Positions 1-9,375 of a stretch of DNA of 64,000 nt are shown here, piece by piece. Below the pieces are notes generated by a model. That model had not been told where the DNA came from, made no database searches, and saw only the letters and a list, made by a program, of their open reading frames with translations. Position numbers and translations under genes: made by a program. Position 1 is the stretch's first letter, and every line of letters starts with the position of its first letter. The DNA comes from Bacteroidales bacterium (lineage in GTDB: Bacteria > Bacteroidota > Bacteroidia > Bacteroidales > UBA10428). Location of the stretch: assembly GCA_016926235.1 (NCBI GenBank), contig JAFGOZ010000010.1, positions 71,958 through 135,957 on the forward strand, written 5' to 3'.

Positions 1-159
1 ATAATTGATGATATAATTGTTTCGTACCCAATAGCTGAAAAACACATATTAGTTAGCACATTCAATGTTGCAATAAAAGGATCGTATAAAATATCTGCAT
101 ATTTTGATGATAATGGAACTGAAACAGGAATTGCTTCAGCTGAATTTGTTATTGAGTAA
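1..159 (+). CDS. 3' end of an unidentified gene (partial)
   Basis: The first reading frame is open from the window edge to a TAA at 157-159, giving 52 residues with no start. The fragment alternates hydrophobic and polar residues and ends in SAEFVIE, which looks like the last strands of a beta-sandwich domain. That suggests the C-terminus of a secreted or surface protein, but no family can be named. It is followed by an inverted repeat and then by a convergent methyltransferase gene. It could be a chance open frame; the protein-like composition and stop placement argue mildly against that. Confidence 0.5.
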   Translation: MIDDIIVSYPIAEKHILVSTFNVAIKGSYKISAYFDDNGTETGIASAEFVIE

Positions 160-217
160 AATGATTTTGAAATCTTTATAAATTAAGGAGTTTCCTGCAA
201 GATATAAATTAAAACAA

Positions 218-289
218 ACCGCTAAGGCACAAAGGTGCATAGAATTGTCAATAAACAACTTTCTTGTTACTCCATTGTGCCTTCGCGGT
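218..289. repeat. Intergenic inverted repeat between two convergent genes
   Basis: The arm accgctaaggcacaa (218-232) is matched by ttgtgccttcgcggt (275-289), 14 of 15 positions pairing, around a loop of about 42 bases. It lies between the partial first gene and the 3' end of the methyltransferase. There is no U-tract directly after either arm, so it is not a typical intrinsic terminator. From memory, palindromes of the form CACCGCnAAGGCnCAAAG are dispersed intergenic repeats in many bacteria; I could not verify family membership here. Confidence 0.6.
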
Positions 290-367
290 GAAAATATTCT
301 TTTTGACAATTTTTTTTTTAAAAGTATTGGTAATCAAAGTCGTCCTAAAAAATAACCATCAAACCTG

Positions 368-1006
368 CTATTTTATCTTCTCTGCTACAAAAAGACAATG
401 ATTAAACATAAAACGGCTCTTAAGCAAACTCCATCTATTAACTTTGAATCCATATTTTTTAAAAATTAAGATATAATCTTTGCCAGACATCTGATATGGA
501 TGCATTATATCCACACCTGTTATCTTCAGCAGATATTTAAAAAAGCGATAATTGTGGACATCAACCGTAAATATCAAAATTCCTTGTCGTTTTACTAATT
601 CTGACAACCTGAACATGGCGAGTTGCAGATCATCAAAATGATTTATGGAGTTCATACAAAAAATAAGATCAAACTTTTCATCAGGAGTAAAATCTTCAAT
701 TTTTGCCGGGATGAAATCGACCCAAGGATAATTCTCCATCGAAAACAACACTAGCTTCTTGTTATAATTTTCCAATAATGGATCTATTGCTGTGACATGA
801 TGATCATTCAACACCATAAATATTCCTGAAGGGCCACAACCTACATCTAAGACATTTGCAGGTACAGGTTCGATCCCGGGAATCATCTTCAAGATATTTA
901 TCCAATATTTTCGTTTGCATTCGAGATATCTTTCATTCTTCCTTTTAAGATAAAGCTTCCACCATATACCCTCAAAAAGCTGCGCAGTTATCCATTTTGG
1001 CATCAT
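368..1006 (-). CDS. Class I SAM-dependent methyltransferase
   Basis: This 212-residue protein has the Rossmann-fold SAM-binding motif I as LDVGCGPSG at about residues 53-61, followed by the acidic strand-2 end (VTAIDPL) and a motif-IV-like LIFCMNSINHFDD. This is the methyltransferase type 11/25 layout. The substrate cannot be told; such proteins methylate small molecules, quinones or glycans. It is a single-gene unit on the minus strand, divergent from uup. A TATATTTG element (1043-1036 on the minus strand) lies about 30 bases upstream of the ATG and gives it its own promoter. A second Met directly follows the first, so the start could be one codon later. Confidence 0.8.
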   Translation of the reverse strand: MMPKWITAQLFEGIWWKLYLKRKNERYLECKRKYWINILKMIPGIEPVPANVLDVGCGPSGIFMVLNDHHVTAIDPLLENYNKKLVLFSMENYPWVDFIPAKIEDFTPDEKFDLIFCMNSINHFDDLQLAMFRLSELVKRQGILIFTVDVHNYRFFKYLLKITGVDIMHPYQMSGKDYILIFKKYGFKVNRWSLLKSRFMFNHCLFVAEKIK

Positions 1007-1035
1007 ACTTATTCATCATATTTTGAATTTCATAA

Positions 1036-1043
1036 CAAATATA
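1036..1043 (-). promoter_or_regulatory. Bacteroidota -7 promoter element for the methyltransferase
   Basis: Read on the minus strand this is TATATTTG, an exact match to the TAnnTTTG consensus, placed 30 bases before the start codon at 1006. No TTG -33 element is seen at the usual spacing, so it rests on the -7 box alone. Confidence 0.45.
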
Positions 1044-1134
1044 CCAATAGTAATCGTGGAAACATGGCCATTTGGTAAAACAACTGACCTCATATAAAAT
1101 CAACATTTACACTTCAATTTCAAGATGTTTATTG

Positions 1135-1142
1135 TATTTTTG
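1135..1142 (+). promoter_or_regulatory. Bacteroidota -7 promoter element for uup
   Basis: TATTTTTG matches TAnnTTTG exactly. Transcription would begin near 1149, so the in-frame GTG at 1142 lies inside the promoter and cannot be the start codon. This supports the ATG at 1160 with a leader of roughly ten bases. The -33 position reads TTC instead of TTG. Confidence 0.5.
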
Positions 1143-1159
1143 TGCTTCATTTTAATGCT

Positions 1160-3019
1160 ATGAGGACCCTGCTGGAAGTAGATAGAGTAACCCGTATTTA
1201 TGGCGAAAAAGTACTTTTTAATAAAATTTCTCTTCATATAACTGAAGGCCAGAAAGTTGCGCTGATAGCTAAAAATGGCAGCGGGAAAACAACACTGCTA
1301 AACATCATCGCAGGAATTGAAGGACCCGATGAAGGAACGATAACCCTTAACCGCGAAATAAACACAGAATATCTCTTTCAAAATCCGGTTTTAGTTCCCG
1401 AAAACACTATTTTCGAAGAAGTGTATAATACCCGGAATGAAATAAATAAAGCTATAAAAGCATATGAAAAGGCACTCATTAAAGGAAACGAGAAGGACTT
1501 ACAGAAAACCATTGAACAAATGGACCGATTGAATGCATGGGAATATGATACAAAAATAAAGCAGATACTTACCATACTAAAAGTTACCGAACTTGATAAA
1601 AAAATTAATACACTTTCAGGAGGACAACAAAAACGAGTAGCTCTGGCAAAACTACTTATTTCTTCTCCTGACCTCCTGATCCTCGACGAACCCACAAACC
1701 ACCTGGATGTAGAGATGATTGAATGGTTGGAAGAATACTTGTCTCAAAGTAATATCACTTTGTTAATGGTAACACATGACCGATATTTTCTCGACCGGGT
1801 ATGTAATGAAATTCTTGAACTGGATAGTGGCAACATATACAGGTATGAAGGAAATTACACATATTTCTTAAAAAAGAAAGACGAACGCATGGAAATCGCT
1901 GCCGGCGAAGTCGAAAAAGCAAAAAACCTGTTAAGGAAGGAACAGGACTGGATGAACAGAATGCCAAAAGCAAGAGGCACAAAGGCAAAGTACCGTATTG
2001 ACAACTATTACGAGCTAAAATCAAAAGCTGAAAACGGAACACGTAATGAGAAGATGAATATCTCAATTGAAGCATCCCGTATGGGTAAAAAGATCCTGGT
2101 TTTAAAAGACATCTGTTATAAATGGGATGACTTAAAAATACTTGATGGTTTCACGTACACTTTCAGCCGCTACGAAAAAATAGGAATAATAGGTAAAAAT
2201 GGGGCAGGAAAATCAACATTTTTGGATGTTATAACAGAAAAGCTTAAACCCCGGGCAGGAATTTTAGAAATGGGTGAAACCATCAAATTTGGCTATTACA
2301 AGCAAGAAGGTATCATTTTTGATGAAAACACCAAGGTTATTGATATTGTAAGAGAGATTGCTGATGTGGTAAAAATTGGTAATGGTGAAAGCATTTCGGC
2401 AGCAGCATTTCTCAATTATTTCATGTTTCCCTACCCAACACATCATCAATTGGTAAGCAAACTCAGTGGTGGTGAAAAAAGACGTCTTTATTTAGTTACT
2501 GTTTTAATGCAAAGTCCTAATTTTTTAATCCTTGACGAACCCACAAATGACCTTGATATAATTACCCTTCAAGTGCTTGAAGACTATCTTGCCTCGTTTA
2601 ATGGATGTGTCATTGTTGTGTCTCACGATCGCTATTTTATGGATAAAATAGTTGATCATCTTTTTGTGTTTAAAGGCAATGGGATTATAAAAGATTTCCC
2701 AGGTAATTATACCATCTATAAGGATTACGAAGATCAGATAAAGCGTGAAGAATCAATAAAAACCAAACCAACATCCACCAGAAAAGAAAAAAACGACCAA
2801 ACCCAGACAAGAAAACTCACATATAAAGAAAGAATTGAATTAGAAGCACTTGAGAAAGAAATTGAACTACTTGAAAAAGAAAAGAAAGTCATTGAAACCG
2901 AATTAAATTCTGGCGGGCTTAACGCACAGGATTTGCATACAAAGTCAACATTCTATGGCGATTTGCTTAAAAAGCTGGATCAAAAAACTGACAGATGGCT
3001 GGAATTAAGCGAATTATAA
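1160..3019 (+). CDS. uup: ABC-F family ATPase Uup
   Basis: A 619-residue soluble ATPase with two ABC domains and no membrane segments, as in the ABC-F family of ribosome-associated or DNA-associated factors. Domain 1 has Walker A GKNGSGKTT, signature LSGGQQKR and Walker B LLILDEPTNHLD. Domain 2 has GKNGAGKST, LSGGEKRR and FLILDEPTNDLD. The inter-domain linker contains WMNRMPKARGTKAKYRID, typical of Uup. The last ~80 residues are a charged coiled coil, as in the Uup C-terminal domain, which in E. coli binds branched DNA. The start was moved from GTG 1142 to ATG 1160 because a promoter box covers the former. The gene is monocistronic and ends 12 bases from the convergent sensor gene, with no hairpin between them. 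Confidence 0.9.
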   Translation: MRTLLEVDRVTRIYGEKVLFNKISLHITEGQKVALIAKNGSGKTTLLNIIAGIEGPDEGTITLNREINTEYLFQNPVLVPENTIFEEVYNTRNEINKAIKAYEKALIKGNEKDLQKTIEQMDRLNAWEYDTKIKQILTILKVTELDKKINTLSGGQQKRVALAKLLISSPDLLILDEPTNHLDVEMIEWLEEYLSQSNITLLMVTHDRYFLDRVCNEILELDSGNIYRYEGNYTYFLKKKDERMEIAAGEVEKAKNLLRKEQDWMNRMPKARGTKAKYRIDNYYELKSKAENGTRNEKMNISIEASRMGKKILVLKDICYKWDDLKILDGFTYTFSRYEKIGIIGKNGAGKSTFLDVITEKLKPRAGILEMGETIKFGYYKQEGIIFDENTKVIDIVREIADVVKIGNGESISAAAFLNYFMFPYPTHHQLVSKLSGGEKRRLYLVTVLMQSPNFLILDEPTNDLDIITLQVLEDYLASFNGCVIVVSHDRYFMDKIVDHLFVFKGNGIIKDFPGNYTIYKDYEDQIKREESIKTKPTSTRKEKNDQTQTRKLTYKERIELEALEKEIELLEKEKKVIETELNSGGLNAQDLHTKSTFYGDLLKKLDQKTDRWLELSEL

Positions 3020-3031
3020 TTACATCCTGTA

Positions 3032-6000
3032 TTATTTCTTTTTACGCAACTCAAGTATTTTCTTTTCTTTTTCAATATTATCGCGTGCCAGGTCTTCAAT
3101 TCTTTTATGCAACTTTTTATTCTCATCTTCTAATTTCTTTTCCCTTCTATCAGCCTCATCTTGGGTAGCTTGCATTTCTTCCATGTTTTGCCTTAGCTCT
3201 TCTTCCTGGGCCTGCATCTGTTCGGCTTGAAGCTGCGTTTTTGTCAGCATATTCTGTATTAATGAATTCGCTTTAACAGTAGCTATCACAGATACTATAT
3301 TCTCAGACAGCTTTTCAAGAAATTCTACTCTAAATTGTTCCACCTTATTGAAAGATGCCAGTTCAATTACCCCAATGATAGTATCATCTCTCTTAAGAGG
3401 GACTAATAACAAATTATTTATAGTAGTTTGCCCTAAGCCTGAACTCATCTTTGAATAACTTTCGGGTAAATTTCCAACTTGCAGTACTTCTTTAGATTTA
3501 TAACAAACACCAACCTGCCCTTCGCCCGGATAAAATTTCTTTTTCTCCAGCTTTTCCTTATTGTAGGAATATGATGCAACAAGCTCCAGGAATTGATCTT
3601 CCTCTTGCTCATCATTCACTAAAAATATACCTCCCTGAATTACATCAATGTATTCAACAATATTTGTTATCAGCTGCTGGGTCAATTGCCCTATATTGTT
3701 TTTTTCTTTACTTAGTATATCCGAAAACTTCGCCAAACCCTCATTAAACCATTTCTGAACCCTTTCTGACATTTCTTTATCTTCCAATGTTTTCTTTTGT
3801 TTTTCTATTTCTGCTTTTCGCTTGTTAAGTTCCTCCTCGCCCTTTTGCAATTTAACTTCCAGGGTTTCTTTGTCGTGCTTTAACTGTTCCTCCCTGACAC
3901 GAATAAAGACTATTACGCCAATTAAAAGAGTAAAACCAATAATGGAGTAAAACCACCATGTTTTCCAGTAAGGGGGACGAACAATAATTTTAAGAATAGC
4001 TGGTTCTAAAGACCACAAACCATTATTATTTGCCGCAAATACCCTGAAAATATATCCTTTTCGTGATGGAGGCAAATTTGAATATGTTGCAAATCTTACG
4101 GAAGCATCCGTATAGGTCCAGTGATCATCATACCCTTCCAGCATGAACTTAAATTTATTATTCTCAGGTGCAACATAATGTAATCCTGCAAACTCAATGG
4201 AAAAAACTTTAATTTTATGATGTAGGCTTATAGACTTTGTCTCAATTAAAGGCCTGGTTAATAATACTTTTCCATATACCTCTTCATTAATACCAACAAT
4301 ACTATTTGCCACCTTTAAATTCGTTAGTTGTACACTGGGAGGATAAGGATTGATAACCACTTTTTCAGGAATAAATGAATTAAATCCATTTATTCCACCA
4401 AAAAATATTTCACCCTCTTTGCTCTCCGCTTTTGAATGATAAAGGAATTCCTGGCTTTGCAAATTATCAGATTTATCATATTTCCGGTATATAACCGTAT
4501 CTTGTTTCTTAACAACATTCATTAATTGATATAGGCCTTTATCAGAACTTACCCAGAGATTACCCATTTTATCATCTGCAGCTTCCAGTAACCTGATTTT
4601 TGGAAGCCCATTTCGTTTACCGAGAACCTTAAATGTATAATCCGAAGGCTCCATTCTTACCAGATATTCGTTATTTATATCAAACCATACCTTCCCCATT
4701 TTATCAACATGGATAAAATTCACACTTTGTACAGTTATCCCTTCTATGCTTGAAAATTCTTTAAATGCATTTAAATTATAGTCAAGAACAATTAATCTGT
4801 CGGCCCCTATTAAAACTTTAGTATCTAAACGGTTTAGGGTGAATACCTGACCCGGGATTTCAGGTGTATTTTCAAACGCCTCTAATGATGGAGAAATCAA
4901 TACATATTCCTTTGTATTAATATCAAAATAATATAGCCCGTCAAGCGTACCGGCCCATAATATATTTGAGCTTACCGGATCAAACAGCAAGCAATATACA
5001 TTTGGTTCGGGAAATCCATCGGGATTATTACTATTCTTTAGATAATGAATAAACTGATTCGTTGAAGTATTAAAAAAACTAAATCCGCCTTTATATGAAC
5101 AAAACCATAAATTATTATCTTCATCAACAATTATCTCCTTTATGTTATTACTCAAAGGCGAATTTGAGTTATCAGGATCATTTTTATAATATGTAAATTT
5201 CCCGGTTTCTCTATCAAGAAAGTTAAGACCCCCGTTTTCTGTACCTGCCCAAACATTCCCATTATTATCTACTGCAAGAGAATATACATTTTTATCATTC
5301 AAATAATACGGATTATCAAAAGGACTATAATCATACCTGATAAAACCTGATGTATTAAGATTTGTAAAACTTACTCCTCCTGCGAATGTTCCCAACCAAA
5401 GTCCTTCCTGATCATCCGTTTTTATCAACTGAATTGAATTATGACTTAAAGCAGATATCGGATGTTTATCATGGGCATACCACAAAAATGTTTCATTTTT
5501 GGGGTTAAACAGATAAAGCCCAAATTGTGTTCCAACCCAAAATTGTCCTCGTTTGTCTTTTAAAAGACCTCTAACCCTTCCGCTTTGTTTAATGGAAGGA
5601 TCTGGAAAATACCGCGTAAAACTCCGGGTTTCCCAGGTGAATTTTGACAATCCGTTGTTGTTATGGCCAAACCAGACAATCCCTTCATCATCAATGTACA
5701 CCCTTTCAATATAGTTTTCTGCGATAGTTGTGGGATCATCAGGAATGCAGGTAAAGTGAGTAAATTTGTTTAACTCCCGGTCAAAATATGCTGCCCCGAT
5801 ATCCTGGTAACCTATCCAAATATTATTACGCTCATCAACAGCTAATCTTTCAGGAGTACCCGCAGGTAATGATCCCGGATCACCAGGATTAGAAACAAAA
5901 TAATTAAAAACCTTCTTCCTGGGGTCATAGCTAAATATTTCTCCTGAATTTGTAAACCATAAAACAGAATCTTTGTCAACATCTATTCCTAATGTCTGTA

Positions 6001-6421
6001 TATTCCGATCGGGATATACCTCATCCACCAGTTTTTCAAACCTGTCCTTTTCAATATTATAATAACAAACTCCATAAGATCCAACAAACCAAACAGTGCC
6101 AAAAGGATCACAAATAGATCCACGTGTTTCACTAAAATCTATCTCATTGGTGTCTATAAAATACGTTTCATATGATTTAACCGTGTATCCATCATATTTG
6201 CCAATACCCGTTCTTGTACCTATCCATATAAAGCCATAATGATCCTGAACTAAGCCTCTTATCCTGTTGTTACTCAGCCCTTCATCTACTGTAATGTATT
6301 TAAATCTGTATTGCTCATGTATCCTTGCATTCTGCGAAAAAACCGAAGATATCTGTAATAAAAACAAAAGTCCTGCAATAAAGATTTTTATCCCTCTTCC
6401 CACTCCAATCCTCTCTTTCAT
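3032..6421 (-). CDS. Propeller sensor with Y_Y_Y and GAF domains, no kinase
   Basis: About 1129 residues from the ATG at 6421, which gives a clean signal peptide ending FSQ; a longer frame reaches 6490. The N-terminal ~700 residues are repeated two-component-regulator propeller blades (recurring IWIGT, LWFGT, VWAGTENGGLNFL motifs, about 12-14 blades). A Y_Y_Y domain follows (LEGYDDHW), then one membrane helix at about 815-838, a charged coiled coil, a GAF domain at about 900-1043 (PGEGQVGVCYKS) and a final coiled coil (QEEELRQNMEEMQATQ). I see no HisKA, HATPase, GGDEF or helix-turn-helix. It is a periplasmic sensor with a cytoplasmic GAF whose output must come from a partner. It is a close paralogue of 13340-16669. 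What it senses is unknown. Confidence 0.85.
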   Translation of the reverse strand: MKERIGVGRGIKIFIAGLLFLLQISSVFSQNARIHEQYRFKYITVDEGLSNNRIRGLVQDHYGFIWIGTRTGIGKYDGYTVKSYETYFIDTNEIDFSETRGSICDPFGTVWFVGSYGVCYYNIEKDRFEKLVDEVYPDRNIQTLGIDVDKDSVLWFTNSGEIFSYDPRKKVFNYFVSNPGDPGSLPAGTPERLAVDERNNIWIGYQDIGAAYFDRELNKFTHFTCIPDDPTTIAENYIERVYIDDEGIVWFGHNNNGLSKFTWETRSFTRYFPDPSIKQSGRVRGLLKDKRGQFWVGTQFGLYLFNPKNETFLWYAHDKHPISALSHNSIQLIKTDDQEGLWLGTFAGGVSFTNLNTSGFIRYDYSPFDNPYYLNDKNVYSLAVDNNGNVWAGTENGGLNFLDRETGKFTYYKNDPDNSNSPLSNNIKEIIVDEDNNLWFCSYKGGFSFFNTSTNQFIHYLKNSNNPDGFPEPNVYCLLFDPVSSNILWAGTLDGLYYFDINTKEYVLISPSLEAFENTPEIPGQVFTLNRLDTKVLIGADRLIVLDYNLNAFKEFSSIEGITVQSVNFIHVDKMGKVWFDINNEYLVRMEPSDYTFKVLGKRNGLPKIRLLEAADDKMGNLWVSSDKGLYQLMNVVKKQDTVIYRKYDKSDNLQSQEFLYHSKAESKEGEIFFGGINGFNSFIPEKVVINPYPPSVQLTNLKVANSIVGINEEVYGKVLLTRPLIETKSISLHHKIKVFSIEFAGLHYVAPENNKFKFMLEGYDDHWTYTDASVRFATYSNLPPSRKGYIFRVFAANNNGLWSLEPAILKIIVRPPYWKTWWFYSIIGFTLLIGVIVFIRVREEQLKHDKETLEVKLQKGEEELNKRKAEIEKQKKTLEDKEMSERVQKWFNEGLAKFSDILSKEKNNIGQLTQQLITNIVEYIDVIQGGIFLVNDEQEEDQFLELVASYSYNKEKLEKKKFYPGEGQVGVCYKSKEVLQVGNLPESYSKMSSGLGQTTINNLLLVPLKRDDTIIGVIELASFNKVEQFRVEFLEKLSENIVSVIATVKANSLIQNMLTKTQLQAEQMQAQEEELRQNMEEMQATQDEADRREKKLEDENKKLHKRIEDLARDNIEKEKKILELRKKK

Positions 6422-6618
6422 CTTTAATGAATTTCCTATTTGATTTATATGAAAAGCGTTAATTATATTTAGCCAATTCGTGCTCTCCATAATAATGAAT
6501 AATAAAATACCTACTAAATATACAAAAGAATACGGAAAAACTCACAAATAAAGCCATATTTGAGTGGTGATATATATTACCTTATTCCTATAATTTGATA
6601 AATAATAGATAATATGTG

Positions 6619-6659
6619 TATTAAAAACAAATAATGAGGGATGAATGTTCCCTCATTAT
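6619..6659 (-). terminator. Intrinsic terminator of the secreted hydrolase gene
   Basis: A perfect 11-bp stem (6631-6641 with 6649-6659, ataatgaggga/tccctcattat) and a 7-base loop lie 68 bases past the hydrolase stop codon. On the minus strand the stem is followed by TTGTTTTTAA, a reasonable U-tract. Confidence 0.7.
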
Positions 6660-6726
6660 CTATATAACATTAAATTTAAAAGTGTATCTTGTTCTTCAGC
6701 TTATGAAGAACTAGTATTCATTGCTT

Positions 6727-9063
6727 TTATGGCAACACGATCATCTTTCTGGTTGAGATATTATTTTCCCCTACTGAAAAACTATAAAAGTATATTCCAC
6801 TTTGTAAAGTTGTCCCATCTATTTTAACAGAATATTCACCGGCAGAAATATACTCGTCAACTGGTATACAAACTAACCTTCCCAACTCGTCAAAAACCTG
6901 TATTGTAACATGTTTTGATTCAGGAATGGAATAAGTAATAAATGTTGCGTCCTTAAATGGATTTGGATAATTCTGGTAAAGCTTATATTGCCCATTACTT
7001 ATTTTAGGACTATTTATTCCAACAATTACAGGTTCAGCAGCATATTCCACCTCACGGGGAGAAATAGCATCAATTAAATCTGGCAAATCATAATACTCTA
7101 AAGCACCGGGTATAACGTGTGTTAACATATTTGACCACCTTGGATTAGCTACTAACTGACCCCAGGATGTAAATGCAGCTCTTCTAATTACAACTTTTTT
7201 GTATGATGTATCCAGGACGGCAGCATGAAGTACCACCGGCCCGGCCCTGTCAATTCCAACAATAATAATACTATCTGTATCAACATGTTCATTTGACTTA
7301 AGCACTTCGAGAGCTTTCATAATATCTTCAACTCTTTGACCTATAAGGGTTTTCCCGACATAGCCACTTATTACTGCATTTCTATGTTCATTATTATAGT
7401 GTTTTGATTCATTTTTGGCCACGTTATCAACTGTTTCTCCAAAACCTCTTACATCAATAGCAAGGACAATATTACCGGAATCAACATAAACCTTTTCTAT
7501 TATACCATTAGCAGCTGCATCTGTTTTCTTTCCACGACCGTCTACATAAAGCACTGCAGGTAGTTTCCCGGTTAAGCTTTTTTGTTCAAACAGAAGCCCG
7601 GGAACAGGTACATGGTCCCCACTTTTTATTAATAAACGTTGTATAGTATAATAATCTCTGTCTATATCACCCGAATCAACCAGTTCAACAGGATCATACT
7701 TCTCCAAATGCAGCAATTCAGCCACCTTACTTATACAAGAATCTTTGGTATTTTCAGTCCAAAACGCCTCCCTGTCATCAGCCAGGCTATCTGTCTTGTT
7801 AATATTTAAATGTGTGACATTCAACTCATCTTCAAATTCATGCATAACCTGGCCTGCTGCAGTAACTTCAAGCGCTGCATTTGAGAGTGTTGTCTGGCCA
7901 CTTTCAATGATAGTATCATTATCATCGTACAACCAGCGTTTAAACCAGCGTACTGCTGCTTCCCGTTTAACTTTTGTATAATCATGGGCATCGGAAGTCT
8001 CAAACATTGTAACTTTATCAGACACACCTAAGGAGTCATAAATTCTTTGAACTTCAGCATAAGTTTCCCTTGTTGCACTTATATCAAAAAAGTCAACGGT
8101 TGTTCCAATAATCATAAATGGTTTAGGAGCAAACATGGTAATATAATCAGGATGTTCGATTCCATACAATCCTTCGTAGGATAAGTTTTGGCTACCTGTC
8201 TGGGGACCGATTGTCCCATAAAGTGTCTCCTCATTCATTAAAAAATTTGCAACAACGCCAACCTTTAAGCGCTGATCATAGGCAAGAAGGTAAGTTGCCT
8301 GTGCTCCACCTCCAGAATGGCCTGTACATCCAATTTTTGTAATATCAACCACTTCAGGGCGAGAGAATAAATAATCCACACCACGGTGGTTATCCCAAAG
8401 TTCATACGCTGTAACACTTGTTCCTGCAAGCATAGATCCAGGATCAAGGAGTGTACATTCGGTTGTTCCACTACCACCATCATAAATAAGAGTTCCATTT
8501 GTATCATTAATTTGATATCTTTCGCCTTGTGCTATGGGGTCTACTATAAGTGCTGCAATACCATGCCTGGCAAATAAAATTGCAAGATTCTGGTAATCTG
8601 CATATGTTTTAGCAACATTATAATGTCCACAAGTTATAATTACTGAAGGAAACGGTGCTGTACCGGTATCCGGAATATAAAAATTAGCCGTTACATGATG
8701 ATTAGGTAAACTCTGATAATGTAACCGTTCAATGCGATAAACATCGCCAGTAGTAATTGTATCAATAATAACTGCGTTTAAAGGTGTTTTTTCAGGGAAA
8801 TCTCCCAGTATTTTAAGATAATTATTCCGCAATTGCTCTTGTCTCTCAAGAAAGGCAGGATAAGTTAAAAGTGATTGTTCCACAGCGTTACGCCGCGAAT
8901 TCCAAATACTATCACCCCGTGACATAAGATAAGAATGAAACAATTCATTTCTCCCTGTAGCAGGCAATATATCAAGACTCTGGGAAAAAACATTTCCTAT
9001 TTCCATTACTATTAATACGAATAGAAGAAACACGGTTGTGGTAATGTTCTTTTTACATTTCAT
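6727..9063 (-). CDS. Secreted tandem alpha/beta-hydrolase (acetyl-esterase-like) with T9SS sorting domain
   Basis: This 778-residue protein has a signal peptide ending VFSQ. Hydrolase domain 1 (about 35-385) carries the nucleophile elbow GHSGGG with Ser250, and resembles acetyl-xylan-esterase and dienelactone-hydrolase type enzymes. A second hydrolase-like domain (about 400-680) has LPAVLYVDGRG and a matching elbow GIDRAG in which Asp605 takes the place of Ser, so it is probably inactive or structural. The last ~85 residues (QNYPNPFKDAT through RKMIVLP) form a type A T9SS sorting domain, predicting export across the outer membrane. The substrate is unknown; a carbohydrate ester such as acetylated pectin fits the neighbourhood but is inference. 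It lies between two sensor genes and has its own terminator. Confidence 0.8.
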   Translation of the reverse strand: MKCKKNITTTVFLLFVLIVMEIGNVFSQSLDILPATGRNELFHSYLMSRGDSIWNSRRNAVEQSLLTYPAFLERQEQLRNNYLKILGDFPEKTPLNAVIIDTITTGDVYRIERLHYQSLPNHHVTANFYIPDTGTAPFPSVIITCGHYNVAKTYADYQNLAILFARHGIAALIVDPIAQGERYQINDTNGTLIYDGGSGTTECTLLDPGSMLAGTSVTAYELWDNHRGVDYLFSRPEVVDITKIGCTGHSGGGAQATYLLAYDQRLKVGVVANFLMNEETLYGTIGPQTGSQNLSYEGLYGIEHPDYITMFAPKPFMIIGTTVDFFDISATRETYAEVQRIYDSLGVSDKVTMFETSDAHDYTKVKREAAVRWFKRWLYDDNDTIIESGQTTLSNAALEVTAAGQVMHEFEDELNVTHLNINKTDSLADDREAFWTENTKDSCISKVAELLHLEKYDPVELVDSGDIDRDYYTIQRLLIKSGDHVPVPGLLFEQKSLTGKLPAVLYVDGRGKKTDAAANGIIEKVYVDSGNIVLAIDVRGFGETVDNVAKNESKHYNNEHRNAVISGYVGKTLIGQRVEDIMKALEVLKSNEHVDTDSIIIVGIDRAGPVVLHAAVLDTSYKKVVIRRAAFTSWGQLVANPRWSNMLTHVIPGALEYYDLPDLIDAISPREVEYAAEPVIVGINSPKISNGQYKLYQNYPNPFKDATFITYSIPESKHVTIQVFDELGRLVCIPVDEYISAGEYSVKIDGTTLQSGIYFYSFSVGENNISTRKMIVLP

Positions 9064-9375
9064 AGTTTTAATATTTTTTATTGAACAAATCTTTTGATGC
9101 TGACAAACTAATCAAGGATCAGCAAAATTTAAAAGACCGGAGACTCAGTCAGCATATGCTAACTATTAAGACTTTTGGCCCTTGAGGTAAAACTATGTGC
9201 AATTCGTGGCATTACAAGTTTTCTTACCAGTCAATATGTAAGATATAATATCCGATATTGATTTGGTTTAGCTAATTTAGTTATTTTTCTTAAGATATTT
9301 CCGATAACCATCACGAATAATTACTAATTTAAATGCAAGGAGCAAAATCCAATTTATAATCGACTTTTTTGAATA
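9064..9375. other. Gene-free spacer between two minus-strand genes
   Basis: This AT-rich spacer of 312 bases has no convincing ORF. It contains the 10-bp perfect palindrome agcatatgct at 9151-9160, about 90 bases upstream of the secreted hydrolase, which could be a regulatory site. The near-consensus minus-strand box TTAGTTTG (one mismatch) lies near 9103-9110. No terminator hairpin is evident for the sensor kinase ending at 9376's upstream neighbour side, and no RNA gene is seen. Confidence 0.4.

Noticed and set aside
218..367. A CRISPR array or tRNA in the first intergenic region
   Set aside because: Only one inverted repeat is present, with no regular direct repeats and no tRNA-like cloverleaf.
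1142..1159. GTG start for the uup gene giving a 625-residue protein
   Set aside because: The codon lies inside a TAnnTTTG promoter box; the ATG at 1160 gives the family-like N-terminus.
7745..7981. Plus-strand open frames inside the secreted hydrolase and the propeller genes
   Set aside because: Shadows of long, well-supported genes on the other strand; their codons show no independent domain signal.
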